Of a stretch of 64,000 bases of DNA, positions 55,921 through 64,000 are shown piece after piece. The notes under the pieces are model-generated. The model ran no database searches. It was not told the DNA's origin and worked only from the letters and a program-made list of their open reading frames with translations. Source of the DNA: G963662675 sp963662675 (GTDB lineage Bacteria > Bacteroidota > Bacteroidia > Bacteroidales > Prolixibacteraceae); contig CAXXHP010000004.1 in NCBI GenBank assembly GCA_963662675.2, forward strand, positions 248,001-312,000. The letters are read 5' to 3'. Position 1 is the stretch's first letter; each line of letters starts with the position of its first letter. The position numbers were made by a program, and so were the translations under genes.

Positions 55921-57294
55921 TTAGGCTCTTACTAAGTTATCGTAAATGCATTGTATTTTTTTTGCTGCATTTCCCCATTTTATGGTATAAGCTTCAGATA
56001 AACCTTTTTGGGTCATCATGGTGTTTAATGCTGGGTAGGAAAGTATCCCATGAATGGCGTCTGCCATCGCTTTTACATCCCAATAATCTACTTTTATGGC
56101 GTGTTTAACAACCTCGGAAACTCCAGACTGTTTTGATATGATAGTTGGTACTCCACATTGCATCGCTTCAAGTGGGCAAATGCCAAAAGGTTCTGAAACG
56201 GAGGGCATGACAAAGACATCGGAGAGAGATAACATCTCGTGTACATCTTTACCTTTTAAAAACCCGGTAAATAAAAATCGATCACTAATGCCTGCCTGAG
56301 CAACTTTTTTTACCATGTCATTCATGAGTTCTCCACTGCCGGCCATAATAAATTTGACGTTTTTCATTCGGGCAAGAATCAATTCTGCTAGCTGTACGAA
56401 ATATTCAGGACCTTTCTGGATGGTGATTCGCCCTAAGAAAGTGACAATTTTCTCACCTGACTTTGGCGTGTGGATGGTTGAATTGTTGGTGTTGCTGAAA
56501 TCGACTCCATTGTGGACCGTAAAAACTTTGTCAGGTGCAATGTTATATTTGTTAATTACGGTTTCACGTGTTTTATTACTCACACAAACAATGCAATCTG
56601 CTTGGTCCATTCCGTGTTTTTCAATGTTATAAACTGCCGGATTTATTGCTCCTCCACTTCTGTCAAAATCGGTAGCGTGTACATGAATAACCAAGGGTTT
56701 TCCTGTTTTTTTCTTTGCTGCAATTCCTGCTGGAAAGGTAAGCCAATCGTGAGCATGGATGAGGTCAAATTCCTTTTGGCTGGCAATGTATTCACTTACT
56801 ACGGAGAAGTTATGGATTTCTGTCAATAAATCAGGCCCATAGTTCCCTGTAAACCTCACAGCCGTGCTTGTTTCCTTTGTCGCCTTACTTCTGATCTTCT
56901 CAACAGTAAATGAAGACTGTTCCTTGTATTCTCGGGGATCAACATAAGGAACGATTAATGACTCCACGCTGAAGCAGTCAACAGGAAGCATTAACTTTTC
57001 TAATCGTATTTTGCTTTTTATTAATTCAATTTGATTGGCCCCGAGAAGTTCAATCTTCTTTTTGTTTTCGTTACCGTAAACCTTAGGAATCACAAAAGTT
57101 ATATTCATCCCCTCAATAGCTGATAAACTTTTGGTTAATCCATAACATGCTGTTCCTAGCCCCCCTGATATATTTGGTGGAAATTCCCAGCCAAACATTA
57201 AAACCTTCATGTTCGAATCTTTTAACGATTTATAGTCAATCTGGTTTTCAAAATCCTCTGTAAAATCTTCTCCTTCGTAATTGATTGCAGACAC
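55921..57294 (-). CDS. Glycosyltransferase family 4 (glycogen-synthase-like fold)
   Basis: 457 residues; a start at an internal Met (57210, MKVLMFGWEFPPNISGGLGT) would remove 28 acidic residues. GT-B fold: the glycine-rich acceptor loop ISGGLGTACYGLTKSL, FDLIHAHDWLTFPAGIAAKK, VIHVHATDFDRSGG, and the donor site VTFLGRITIQKGPEYFVQ, VMPSVSEPFGICPLEAMQCG with the conserved Glu pair. Bacteroidota genes of this type often sit in glycogen or maltodextrin clusters with GH57 or a glucanotransferase, none of which is here. Donor and product are unknown. Confidence 0.88.
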   Translation of the reverse strand: MSAINYEGEDFTEDFENQIDYKSLKDSNMKVLMFGWEFPPNISGGLGTACYGLTKSLSAIEGMNITFVIPKVYGNENKKKIELLGANQIELIKSKIRLEKLMLPVDCFSVESLIVPYVDPREYKEQSSFTVEKIRSKATKETSTAVRFTGNYGPDLLTEIHNFSVVSEYIASQKEFDLIHAHDWLTFPAGIAAKKKTGKPLVIHVHATDFDRSGGAINPAVYNIEKHGMDQADCIVCVSNKTRETVINKYNIAPDKVFTVHNGVDFSNTNNSTIHTPKSGEKIVTFLGRITIQKGPEYFVQLAELILARMKNVKFIMAGSGELMNDMVKKVAQAGISDRFLFTGFLKGKDVHEMLSLSDVFVMPSVSEPFGICPLEAMQCGVPTIISKQSGVSEVVKHAIKVDYWDVKAMADAIHGILSYPALNTMMTQKGLSEAYTIKWGNAAKKIQCIYDNLVRA

Positions 57295-57421
57295 GTATTT
57301 TTCGATGCTAAATTATCGAAAAGAGCAGCGAGAGTTTAGTTTTAGTTCGGAAGGTTAGGGTTTCGGTAGAAAATAATTCTGAATATATTGGTGAAAAATT
57401 AAGGGTCTTAGTTGAAGTCTA

Positions 57422-57619
57422 TTATTTGGCAAACACAATTTTTTGTTTTTTTTCAGAGACTTGCCAGTCAACGACATAGCCAAACTTATCTCCCTCGCAA
57501 TGTATGCCCTTCTTATCAGTGCATGGCCTGTGTTCAATACTGTTCCCGGTACGTAAATAATGTACATGCTGTACGCTATTCATGTAAGGATTGCTTTTTA
57601 CCCGTGTTTTGAATGTCAT
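57422..57619 (-). CDS. Possible small Cys/His protein, 65 residues
   Basis: Reads MTFKTRVKSNPYMNSVQHVH, then a segment with Cys at about 33 and 41, ending VVDWQVSEKKQKIVFAK. Composition and the alternating strand-like tail look coding, and three other frames here are closed or low quality. HVH plus two Cys within 25 residues could bind a metal. No family recognised and no close neighbour gene; it may be chance. Confidence 0.4.
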   Translation of the reverse strand: MTFKTRVKSNPYMNSVQHVHYLRTGNSIEHRPCTDKKGIHCEGDKFGYVVDWQVSEKKQKIVFAK

Positions 57620-58038
57620 ACCTATTTGCTTTTAAAAATTTACACTTGGTAACTATCTCTCTGTCAAAAAAACCGTACATAAAATATGTATTTTAGTTGT
57701 GCGTTTTTTTATCCGAATTCTGTGATAAAAAAGGACACACTTATTTTATGTGTGGGCTTAATGTTACGCATAATGAGATGTAAATGTTTTTAGCAGAGAT
57801 GGCTTTATGGGAAAGTAGTGTATGTTGTATATCATGTTCTTTAGTAATATTGATTTAGCCATAAATGCTTAAGGGATAAAGTAATGCCTTTATTGTTGGG
57901 CGTTTCCATTTTGCGAATTAATAGTAGTCAAATAAGATACTCTTCGATACTTATTTTTAGATTTTGAAATAACTGTTTTTCTCAATCAAGGAGAATTTGT
58001 GGATTTCAACGAGAGGCTCAAAAAATGAGAGTTAACAA
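57620..58038. other. Intergenic region, no gene recognised
   Basis: AT-rich, with a small hairpin (CACAC 57735 area / GTGTG) and no convincing reading frame, RNA or repeat. Confidence 0.4.
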
Positions 58039-58434
58039 TTATAGATGCAGCCCCGATACATAAACCCATTTTCCTTTTTCTCTTTTGAATTGTGAGTTTT
58101 CGTGGATCTCTTGCATTTGTCCATTTTCTAGGTATAAAGCACGGAACTCAACATGACCACTATCGTCTTCTTTAGTTCCGGCGTTGGTGTTTAGTATCAT
58201 TAATCCCATCCATTTGACTGAGGCTGCCCATTTTTGAATATTTTTGCGATCCTTGAGCGGGCGGGTGCTGCTGTGATGCGAACGCATAAGATAATCGATG
58301 TCGGCCTTGGTAAACGAGACATAACGTGATCGCATGAGCTCTTCGGCTGTAGCTGCTTCGCATTTTCCTGTAATTATAGCATTGCAGCAACTTGCTATGC
58401 TTCGGGATGATCCACATGGGCAAAGATCAGTCAT
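58039..58434 (-). CDS. YchJ-like SEC-C motif protein
   Basis: 131 residues. The N-terminal zinc-binding SEC-C-like motif is MTDLCPCGSSRSIASCCNAI (CPCGS...CC), followed by TAEELMRSRYVSFTKADIDYLMRSHH, the signature stretch of UPF0225/YchJ, and an NTF2-like remainder (VEFRALYLENGQMQEIHENS, WVYVSG). The usual second C-terminal SEC-C copy is absent, which fits the shorter YchJ versions. Function of the family is unproven. Its start overlaps the end of the DUF2293 gene by 8 bases, so they are translationally coupled. Confidence 0.88.
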   Translation of the reverse strand: MTDLCPCGSSRSIASCCNAIITGKCEAATAEELMRSRYVSFTKADIDYLMRSHHSSTRPLKDRKNIQKWAASVKWMGLMILNTNAGTKEDDSGHVEFRALYLENGQMQEIHENSQFKREKGKWVYVSGLHL

Positions 58435-59104
58435 TGTTTATTTTTATTTGTTGGGTAGCCTTGTATAAAGGGCAATCTGATGTGATGTCTTTTCCTTCAC
58501 GGTATCTGCTAAGCAAAAATACCGATTGCTTTGCCAGTTCGCGTCGAACAGCTCTGCGCTCTCCTTTTATATGGGCAATTTTTAGATTGTCGTATGCCGT
58601 AGTTTGGTGTCGCATCCAAGCAATTACAGCATGTGCGGCTCTTTCTTCTATCGGTATCATTTTGGTTCGTGCCACTGTTCCACTGCCAATGGGCGTGGCG
58701 TGAATGCAAATTGCTTTGGACATTATTTCCTGAATTTTGATGTATCGAAAATGAAAATTCAGATATGTCTGAATCGCTTCGGTAAATTCAATCTCGTATC
58801 TATCCTGTTGCAGTTCACGTCGCTGCGCATTGTACACTTGTTTCTTTTTGTATTCATCAGTTTGACGGGTAGCCGATACATCTGCTTTTGCTTGTGCAAT
58901 GTTTTGTTCGGGAGCCCAAATGCCTTTCGAAATTAAGCGTCGCCCTTTTCTAACTTGCACTCTCCAGAAATCGCCTTTGGAGGTTACTTTTCGGGTAATG
59001 CCTGCATCTCCAGCGGGTAAAAAAATCCATCCTTTTGGGGGCTTCAGGTATTCTCCGTTCTCTCCGATTAGGTATCCGTTGTTTCCAGGGGTTACTATGG
59101 TCAT
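58427..59104 (-). CDS. DUF2293 domain protein
   Basis: 225 residues, basic. The N-terminus (GWIFLPAGDAGITRKVTSKG, FWRVQVRKGRRLISKGIWAP) looks like a nucleic-acid-binding fold, and the C-terminal DUF2293 part reads PIGSGTVARTKMIPIEERAA then HAVIAWMRHQTTAYDNLKIA, with the family's R-H-x-x-T-x-Y-D motif. A 29-base gap follows hrpB on the same strand, so hrpB, this gene and the YchJ-like gene form an operon (61620 to 58039). A role with RNA is suggested only by the helicase neighbour. Confidence 0.82.
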   Translation of the reverse strand: MTIVTPGNNGYLIGENGEYLKPPKGWIFLPAGDAGITRKVTSKGDFWRVQVRKGRRLISKGIWAPEQNIAQAKADVSATRQTDEYKKKQVYNAQRRELQQDRYEIEFTEAIQTYLNFHFRYIKIQEIMSKAICIHATPIGSGTVARTKMIPIEERAAHAVIAWMRHQTTAYDNLKIAHIKGERRAVRRELAKQSVFLLSRYREGKDITSDCPLYKATQQIKINND

Positions 59105-59133
59105 TTAGTTATATGAGATTTGCGTTGAGATAT

Positions 59134-61620
59134 CTATTGTTTTTTTCTTTTAACTCCCCTTATGGCGGTTTCTTCCCATGGGTTTTCTGGCCATGCGTGC
59201 TTCGGATAGCGTCTTTTCAATTCCTTTTTTACCTCAAAGTAGGTGTTGTTCCAAAAGCTTTTCAGGTCTGACGTTATTTGCATTGGTTTAAAGCCAGGAG
59301 ACAGAAGGTGCATTAATACGGCTGTTTTTCCATCGTTAATCAGGGGGGTGTTTGCTAGCCCGAATACTTCTTGCAGGCGCACTGCCAGCACGGGAGCAGA
59401 GGCATTTGCCTGATAACCCAGCTTTATATCGGAGCCACTGGGCACTTTAACCTTTTCAGGGGCGAGGCGGTCGAGCAATTTTTGTTGCTGCATGTTTAAG
59501 TGGTAATGCAATACTTCCTTCAGTTTTATTTTTTTTAGCTCTTCGGGTTTGCGTATGTTTTGAATATAGGGTGTTAACCACTCTTCATTACTCATAAGTA
59601 ATTTGTTCGTTGATACGTCGGGCCAGTCCTCTTTGGGACGCCATTTGCGCAAACTCATGACCCTGTTTTGCCATTGGATAACCGCTTCGTCAAAAGACAG
59701 CAGTTGTGCTCCTTCTTTTTTTATGGCTTCTGAAATTGCTTTTGCTAAATGCTTTTCGTCTGGGTTTGCAAGCGTTTTAGACTGCAAGATAATGTTCCCG
59801 ATTCGCAATTCATTCACAGCAATTAATCCTCCCTTGTGGGTATCCCAATAAACACGCTCTCTGTTTTTAACAAGAGGAGCTAAATCTGTTGGGTTTAAGG
59901 GAGAAGCCAGAAAAATCTTTCCCATACCATCACGGGCATTCAAATTGGCCACTGCCAGCCACGGTTCGTGTGCTAAATCATCTTTATGCCCTGCCATGGC
60001 AAGATTGCCATTTGATAGTTGGAATTGTGCATTATTTCCTGCGCGGGCATGTGCTATTCGCTCCGGATATGCATGCACCAGCAGAAGACCGGTATCGTAA
60101 GGATCAATGTTGTCGTTATCTTCTTTGCAGTTGATTATCTTTCTGTAAGAGGCAGACACTTTTTCGATACGAAGCATCTTTTTACCCATTCGCTTTTCCT
60201 TGCGCCCCTTGCGAAGTGCTTCAATTCTAAGGTTTATATCGATACCCGCCTCTTTACCGAGCGGATCACGCTCTTCGAGAATTGCAGCCAGATCACAGGC
60301 ATGCGCTTCATTTTTGCTTTCCTGAGCCATTAACAGCATGTGTGCAATTCGTGGGTGGCAAGGCAATCGATGCAGGGCTTTGCCATGTTCAGTAATGCGT
60401 CCATCCTCCAGCGCATTAAGTTGATGCAGCATTTCGGAGGCCTGTAATAGCGCACCTTTTGGCGGTTGTGACAACCAGGTAAGTTGTGTGGAATCCATAA
60501 TGCCCCACTGTGCTAAATCAAGCACTAAGTCAGCCAGATCTGCTTCCATTATTTCCGGTACGCGGTGTTCGGCTAACTGGTGATGCATGGCTTTTGTCCA
60601 CATGCGGTAACAAACGCCCGGAGCCAATCGGCCTGCGCGTCCGGCACGCTGATCAGCTGAATCTTTTGATATTTGAGTGGTTACTAACCGAGATAAACCA
60701 GAACGTGGGTCGAAGCGTGAGCTGCGGGCAAAGCCACAGTCTACTACTATTTTAACGCCTTCGATTGTTAAACTTGTTTCGGCAATAGAGGTTGCCAATA
60801 TTACTTTGCGTCGACCTTGCGAATCGGGCAGTATGGCTGCACGCTGCTTTCCTTGGGGCAACATTCCGTACAATGGATGAATGATAAAATCTGCCCGCTC
60901 ATTACGTAGTATTGTTTCACATTTTCTTATTTCGCCTTCGCCGGGAAGAAATACCAATATGTCGCCTTCATTTTCGCGAGCAGCTTTAAAAACTGATTGA
61001 GCCGCCATCTCAGGCAACAAACGCTCATCATTTTCCCCAGTATATTTTATTTGTACCGGGTATTGTCTTCCACTGCACTCTACAATAGGAGCTTGCAGTA
61101 ATTCTGATAATTCTGGAAGATTGAGGGTTGCTGACATAACTACGATCTTTAGCTCTGGTCGTAAAACCTGCTGTGCTTCACGACACAAGGCAAGGGCTAC
61201 ATCCGCGTAAATGCTACGTTCGTGGAACTCATCGAAAAATACTGCTGCTACACCTTCCAAGGCATTGTCGGTATGTAGCATCCGTGTTAAAATCCCTTCA
61301 GTTACTACTTCTATTCGGGTATTGGGGCTAATTTTATTGTCGAAACGAATTCGGTAACCAACTGTTTCTCCTACGTTTTCACCAAGTAATGAAGCCATTC
61401 TTTCAGCAATCGTTCTTGCAGCAAGTCGGCGTGGTTCAAGCATTATTATTTTTTGTTGCCCAATCCATGGTTCTTCTAACATTGCAATTGGGATAATTGT
61501 ACTTTTTCCAGCGCCAGGTGGGGCACTAATCAGTATGGTGTTGTTTATTCTCAGTTGCTCTTTAAGTTCGGGCAATATGGAAATAACAGGTAAATCTATA
61601 TGTGTAGGATCAAAAACCAA
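59134..61620 (-). CDS. hrpB: ATP-dependent helicase HrpB (DEAH type)
   Basis: 828 residues, the standard length. Motif I SAPPGAGKSTIIPIAMLEE (about residue 35), motif Ia MLEPRRLAARTIAERMASLL, motif II VFFDEFHERSIYADVALAL (DEFH), motif III VVMSATLN, motif V ILATSIAETSLTIEGVKIVV and motif VI DQRAGRAGRLAPGVCYRMW. The C-terminal HrpB-specific domain ends with PGFKPMQITSDLKSFWNNTY and YPKHAWPENPW, the characteristic closing motif. Probably unwinds RNA or RNA-DNA; it is dispensable in E. coli. First gene of the minus-strand operon with DUF2293 and YchJ-like genes. Confidence 0.94.
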   Translation of the reverse strand: MVFDPTHIDLPVISILPELKEQLRINNTILISAPPGAGKSTIIPIAMLEEPWIGQQKIIMLEPRRLAARTIAERMASLLGENVGETVGYRIRFDNKISPNTRIEVVTEGILTRMLHTDNALEGVAAVFFDEFHERSIYADVALALCREAQQVLRPELKIVVMSATLNLPELSELLQAPIVECSGRQYPVQIKYTGENDERLLPEMAAQSVFKAARENEGDILVFLPGEGEIRKCETILRNERADFIIHPLYGMLPQGKQRAAILPDSQGRRKVILATSIAETSLTIEGVKIVVDCGFARSSRFDPRSGLSRLVTTQISKDSADQRAGRAGRLAPGVCYRMWTKAMHHQLAEHRVPEIMEADLADLVLDLAQWGIMDSTQLTWLSQPPKGALLQASEMLHQLNALEDGRITEHGKALHRLPCHPRIAHMLLMAQESKNEAHACDLAAILEERDPLGKEAGIDINLRIEALRKGRKEKRMGKKMLRIEKVSASYRKIINCKEDNDNIDPYDTGLLLVHAYPERIAHARAGNNAQFQLSNGNLAMAGHKDDLAHEPWLAVANLNARDGMGKIFLASPLNPTDLAPLVKNRERVYWDTHKGGLIAVNELRIGNIILQSKTLANPDEKHLAKAISEAIKKEGAQLLSFDEAVIQWQNRVMSLRKWRPKEDWPDVSTNKLLMSNEEWLTPYIQNIRKPEELKKIKLKEVLHYHLNMQQQKLLDRLAPEKVKVPSGSDIKLGYQANASAPVLAVRLQEVFGLANTPLINDGKTAVLMHLLSPGFKPMQITSDLKSFWNNTYFEVKKELKRRYPKHAWPENPWEETAIRGVKRKKQ

Positions 61621-62076
61621 ATCAGTGCTAATTTTAAGATTTCATTATTTAAAAACGCGAAAATATAAAAACTTTAGCTCTCATTTTATTGCGGAGGAGA
61701 AACGAGTTCGATTAGGAGCAATATGTGAATCAAAAAATTGCATCAGCTTAATTACGATTTAGTTATTTTTCTAAGTTTTAATTGATCTTTTATACAAAAA
61801 TATGTTTAGGTCATATCTTTTGAAGAATAAAAGTACAGTTGAAAACTAGTGCTAAATTTTTGAGCTGAGTTAGATGAAATAAAAGCAATATTGTTAGATT
61901 CGGTATTTCAAGTTTATTTTTAACACATGTTCAACCAATTCAATGTGTTGAAATACGGTCAATGAAGATAAGGAGTTATGCAATAATTCTTTATTTGGTT
62001 TTGAAAATGTAGGCATTGAGTGAATTAGTAACAATCGTTTAGTAGGTAATAAAATGCGCATGGAAAGGGATATCTT
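61621..62076. other. Intergenic region, no gene recognised
   Basis: 456 bases without a convincing frame; upstream of hrpB on its right and at the end of a decayed ORF. AT-rich, no repeat or RNA recognised. Confidence 0.4.
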
Positions 62077-62448
62077 TTAAAAGGCGGTCAGCATCTTTTC
62101 TAAGAGCGATGGAAAGGTTGCCGGTTTATAGCTGATCATAGCTATATATTTCCCATCGAAATGATGTGCAAGGTCTTTAATGTTGGTCGAGTAGTTGTTA
62201 TAGATGGTTGAAAAGAAAGCCTTCGAAAAGAACAATTGAAAACAAAGTACCTGTGGAACAAATACACAAAACAGGTCCAGCTGCCCGACATCATCATTTC
62301 AAACGTTAAACTTAAATGCCATCGCATCCGCCCACCATAACCGTAATTCCCGGTCATTGCGAACAAAGTGAAGCAATCTTTCTCCAGTTTCTCCTACCTT
62401 ATTTTCATATTCTTTGATATTTGGAATTTTACCCTTTGGAATTTTCCA
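62077..62448 (-). pseudogene. Decayed C-terminal fragment of an unidentified gene
   Basis: One minus-strand frame is coding-like for 123 codons with a single TGA at 62299-62301: (W)KIPKGKIPNIKEYENKVGET, ERLLHFVRNDRELRLWWADA and MAFKFNV before the stop; NDDVGQLDLFCVFVPQV, FFSTIYNNYSTNIKDLAHHF and DGKYIAMISYKPATFPSLLE after it. Hydrophobic and charged residues alternate as in a real fold, and the frame has no usable start, so it is the 3' end of a broken gene. I do not recognise the family. Confidence 0.45.
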
Positions 62449-62857
62449 TCACCAGATGGACAAAACTGCAACTATAGTTAAAGGATAGATAAGGAAATTG
62501 AAGAATTACTTTTCCATAAATCCCAATTATTTACCTGACAGTTTATACTTAATTCTTAGAAACAGGAAGGTCAATTTTTCAAAGGAAAGTACTACTGTTA
62601 TGTATGATTTCTTATTTGAATGTCAATAAAATGAATCCATTTGGAAAAATAAGATACACATTTGGATGAATAGAAAAGTGGTATCTGCAACTGGAATACA
62701 CCATTACACATTGTGAAAACACCCTTAAGTAGATAGGAATATATCTTTGACGTTTACAAATTTTGATTCAATCTAATTGAACTTTATGTGAAACTGTTGA
62801 TGTCGAAGATTCCCATCTTCAGGTATTCCAACACTAAATGCTAAAATTTTAAAATTT
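62449..62857 (+). other. Upstream region of the susC gene
   Basis: About 410 bases without a gene. TATCTTTG at 62742-62749 matches the -7 box TAnnTTTG, but the nearest -33-like TTG is too far (about 26 bases). GAAGAT/ATCTTC near 62807-62822 forms a short hairpin in the leader. The leader from that box to the ATG would be about 110 bases. Confidence 0.35.
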
Positions 62858-64000
62858 ATGAAAAAACAATTTCAAAAAGGGGTTTTTATGGCTATGCTTT
62901 GCCTATTTGGTATGATGATACCAGGAGTAGGTATAGGTATTTCATTTGCCCAAGATGTTAAACAGAAAGTAACAGGAACAGTTGTCGATGATTTAGGGGA
63001 GACAATTATTGGTGCTACTGTAGTTATTGAGGGAACTACAACAGGAACAATTACCGATTTTGATGGTAATTATACTATAGATGCCCCTCAAAATGCAAGT
63101 TTAAGTGTAAGTTACATTGGTTTAGAAACTCAAATTATTCCAATTGAAGGCAAAACAGTAATCAATGTTACTTTAATGCAAAGTACAGAGCAAATCGAAG
63201 AGGTTGTTGCAATTGGTTATGGTGTTCAGAAAAAGAGTAGTGTTACAGGTTCTATTTCTCAGGTTAAAGCTTCTGATATTGAGAACCGTACTGCTTCAAA
63301 TGTAAGTCAGGCCTTACAAGGTAAAACTTCGGGTGTGCATGTTGTACAAACTTCAGGTAAACCAGGATCTTCAGGTAGTATCCGTGTAAGGGGATTTAGT
63401 TCTAACTCTGCATCAGACCCATTATATATTGTTGATGGATTACAGGTAGAAGACATTAGCTTTCTTGATCCAAACAATATTGAGACAATGGAAGTACTTA
63501 AAGATGCTGCATCTGCTGCTATCTATGGAGCACAGGCTGGTAATGGTGTAATTTTGATTACAACAAAAGCAGGATCTAAATCAAAAGAGGGGAAAATATT
63601 CTATGATTATCAGCACAGTTTCCAAACTCTGGCGCAAGTTCCAGAGACAATGAATGCACAGCAATATGAAGAATATATGTTGGAAGGTGGATATATTTCT
63701 CAAAGTGATATTGATACTTATTATGACGGAGTAACCAATACAGATTGGATGGATGTAGCTTTTACTCCAGGCCAAGTTGACCGTCACACTGTTGGTTTCC
63801 AGGGTGGTAATGAAAAAGGTAATTTGTATGTATCTCTAAGTAATTTGGACGAAAATGGTATTGTAAGGGGAGACAAAGATATTTACAAGCGTCTTTCAAG
63901 TCAGGTAAACGCAGATTATAAAGTTAAAGATTGGTTGAAAATTGGTCTTACTAATTCAATAGAACGCTACGAGAGAAAATCTGTGTCAGAAGGTTCTGAA
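62858..64000 (+). CDS. SusC/RagA-family TonB-dependent receptor, 5' part
   Basis: 381 codons, open to the window edge; full members have about 1000. Signal peptide MKKQFQKGVFMAMLCLFGMM ... SFAQ, then a carboxypeptidase-like regulatory domain (QKVTGTVVDDLGETIIGATV, GTTTGTITDFDGNYTIDAPQ), the TonB box and plug (EEVVAIGYGVQKKSSVTGSI, ASDIENRTASNVSQALQGKT, SGSIRVRGFSSNSASDPLYI, VDGLQVEDISFLDPNNIETM, LKDAASAAIYGAQAGNGVIL). The barrel begins after about residue 230. Imports glycans or peptides with a SusD lipoprotein, expected downstream beyond the window. This is the large-receptor signature of Bacteroidota. Confidence 0.96.
   Translation, partial: MKKQFQKGVFMAMLCLFGMMIPGVGIGISFAQDVKQKVTGTVVDDLGETIIGATVVIEGTTTGTITDFDGNYTIDAPQNASLSVSYIGLETQIIPIEGKTVINVTLMQSTEQIEEVVAIGYGVQKKSSVTGSISQVKASDIENRTASNVSQALQGKTSGVHVVQTSGKPGSSGSIRVRGFSSNSASDPLYIVDGLQVEDISFLDPNNIETMEVLKDAASAAIYGAQAGNGVILITTKAGSKSKEGKIFYDYQHSFQTLAQVPETMNAQQYEEYMLEGGYISQSDIDTYYDGVTNTDWMDVAFTPGQVDRHTVGFQGGNEKGNLYVSLSNLDENGIVRGDKDIYKRLSSQVNADYKVKDWLKIGLTNSIERYERKSVSEGSE

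Noticed and set aside
57355..57612. Plus-strand frames downstream of the GT4 gene
   Set aside because: Cysteine-rich but without a consistent coding pattern; the minus-strand 65-residue frame explains the region better.

Overview
The window comes from a Bacteroidota chromosome, most likely from the Marinilabiliales/Prolixibacteraceae side of the phylum (placement is inference). The evidence is a SusC/RagA receptor, a type IX secretion sorting domain, an OMPP1/FadL-type outer membrane protein, a DUF4954 protein, BatA-type von Willebrand proteins, TAnnTTTG promoter boxes and almost no Shine-Dalgarno sequences.

Layout. 1-11.6 kb is housekeeping: the 3' part of rpoD, htpG, an OMPP1-family barrel transcribed with an aromatic/serine-rich lipoprotein, proS (split by a one-base frameshift), a hypothetical gene, pepT and tilS. 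11.8-19.3 kb holds a porin overlapping an FMN-binding protein gene, an ABC-F ATPase, nth, a 56-residue ferredoxin, a free-standing T9SS sorting-domain protein, queA and a DUF2027/Smr protein. 19.3-22.3 kb is a three-gene minus-strand operon (99-residue hypothetical protein, methyltransferase, DUF4954). 22.5-31.6 kb has a glutathione peroxidase, dnaX with a ten-A slip site at the gamma/tau junction, ferritin, a long RelA/SpoT protein whose HD site reads HN, and two ABC exporter half-transporters. A Tat/lipoprotein sugar-phosphate isomerase and a decayed PfkB kinase follow.

33.6-49.7 kb is the accessory core, a type I-B-like CRISPR-Cas locus: WYL regulator, decayed HIRAN-domain gene, cas6, cas5, cas3, a cas8-like large-subunit gene, cas7, cas4, cas1, cas2, a structured leader, and an array of about 92 identical 30-base repeats (43689-49650). 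The effector order cas6-cas5-cas3-cas8-cas7 differs from textbook I-B (cas6-cas8b-cas7-cas5-cas3). Two spacers are diverged versions of the same target, and many spacers read as open coding sequence.

49.9-64 kb contains tRNA-Pro(GGG), trxB, rocD, a BatA/VWA membrane protein, a MerR-B12 (CarH-like) regulator, a GT4 glycosyltransferase, a YchJ-like protein, a DUF2293 protein, hrpB, a gene-poor stretch with a decayed ORF, and the 5' part of a susC gene that runs off the window.

I have no similarity searches. Product names rest on motifs I could read, and counts of repeats and spacers were made by eye.
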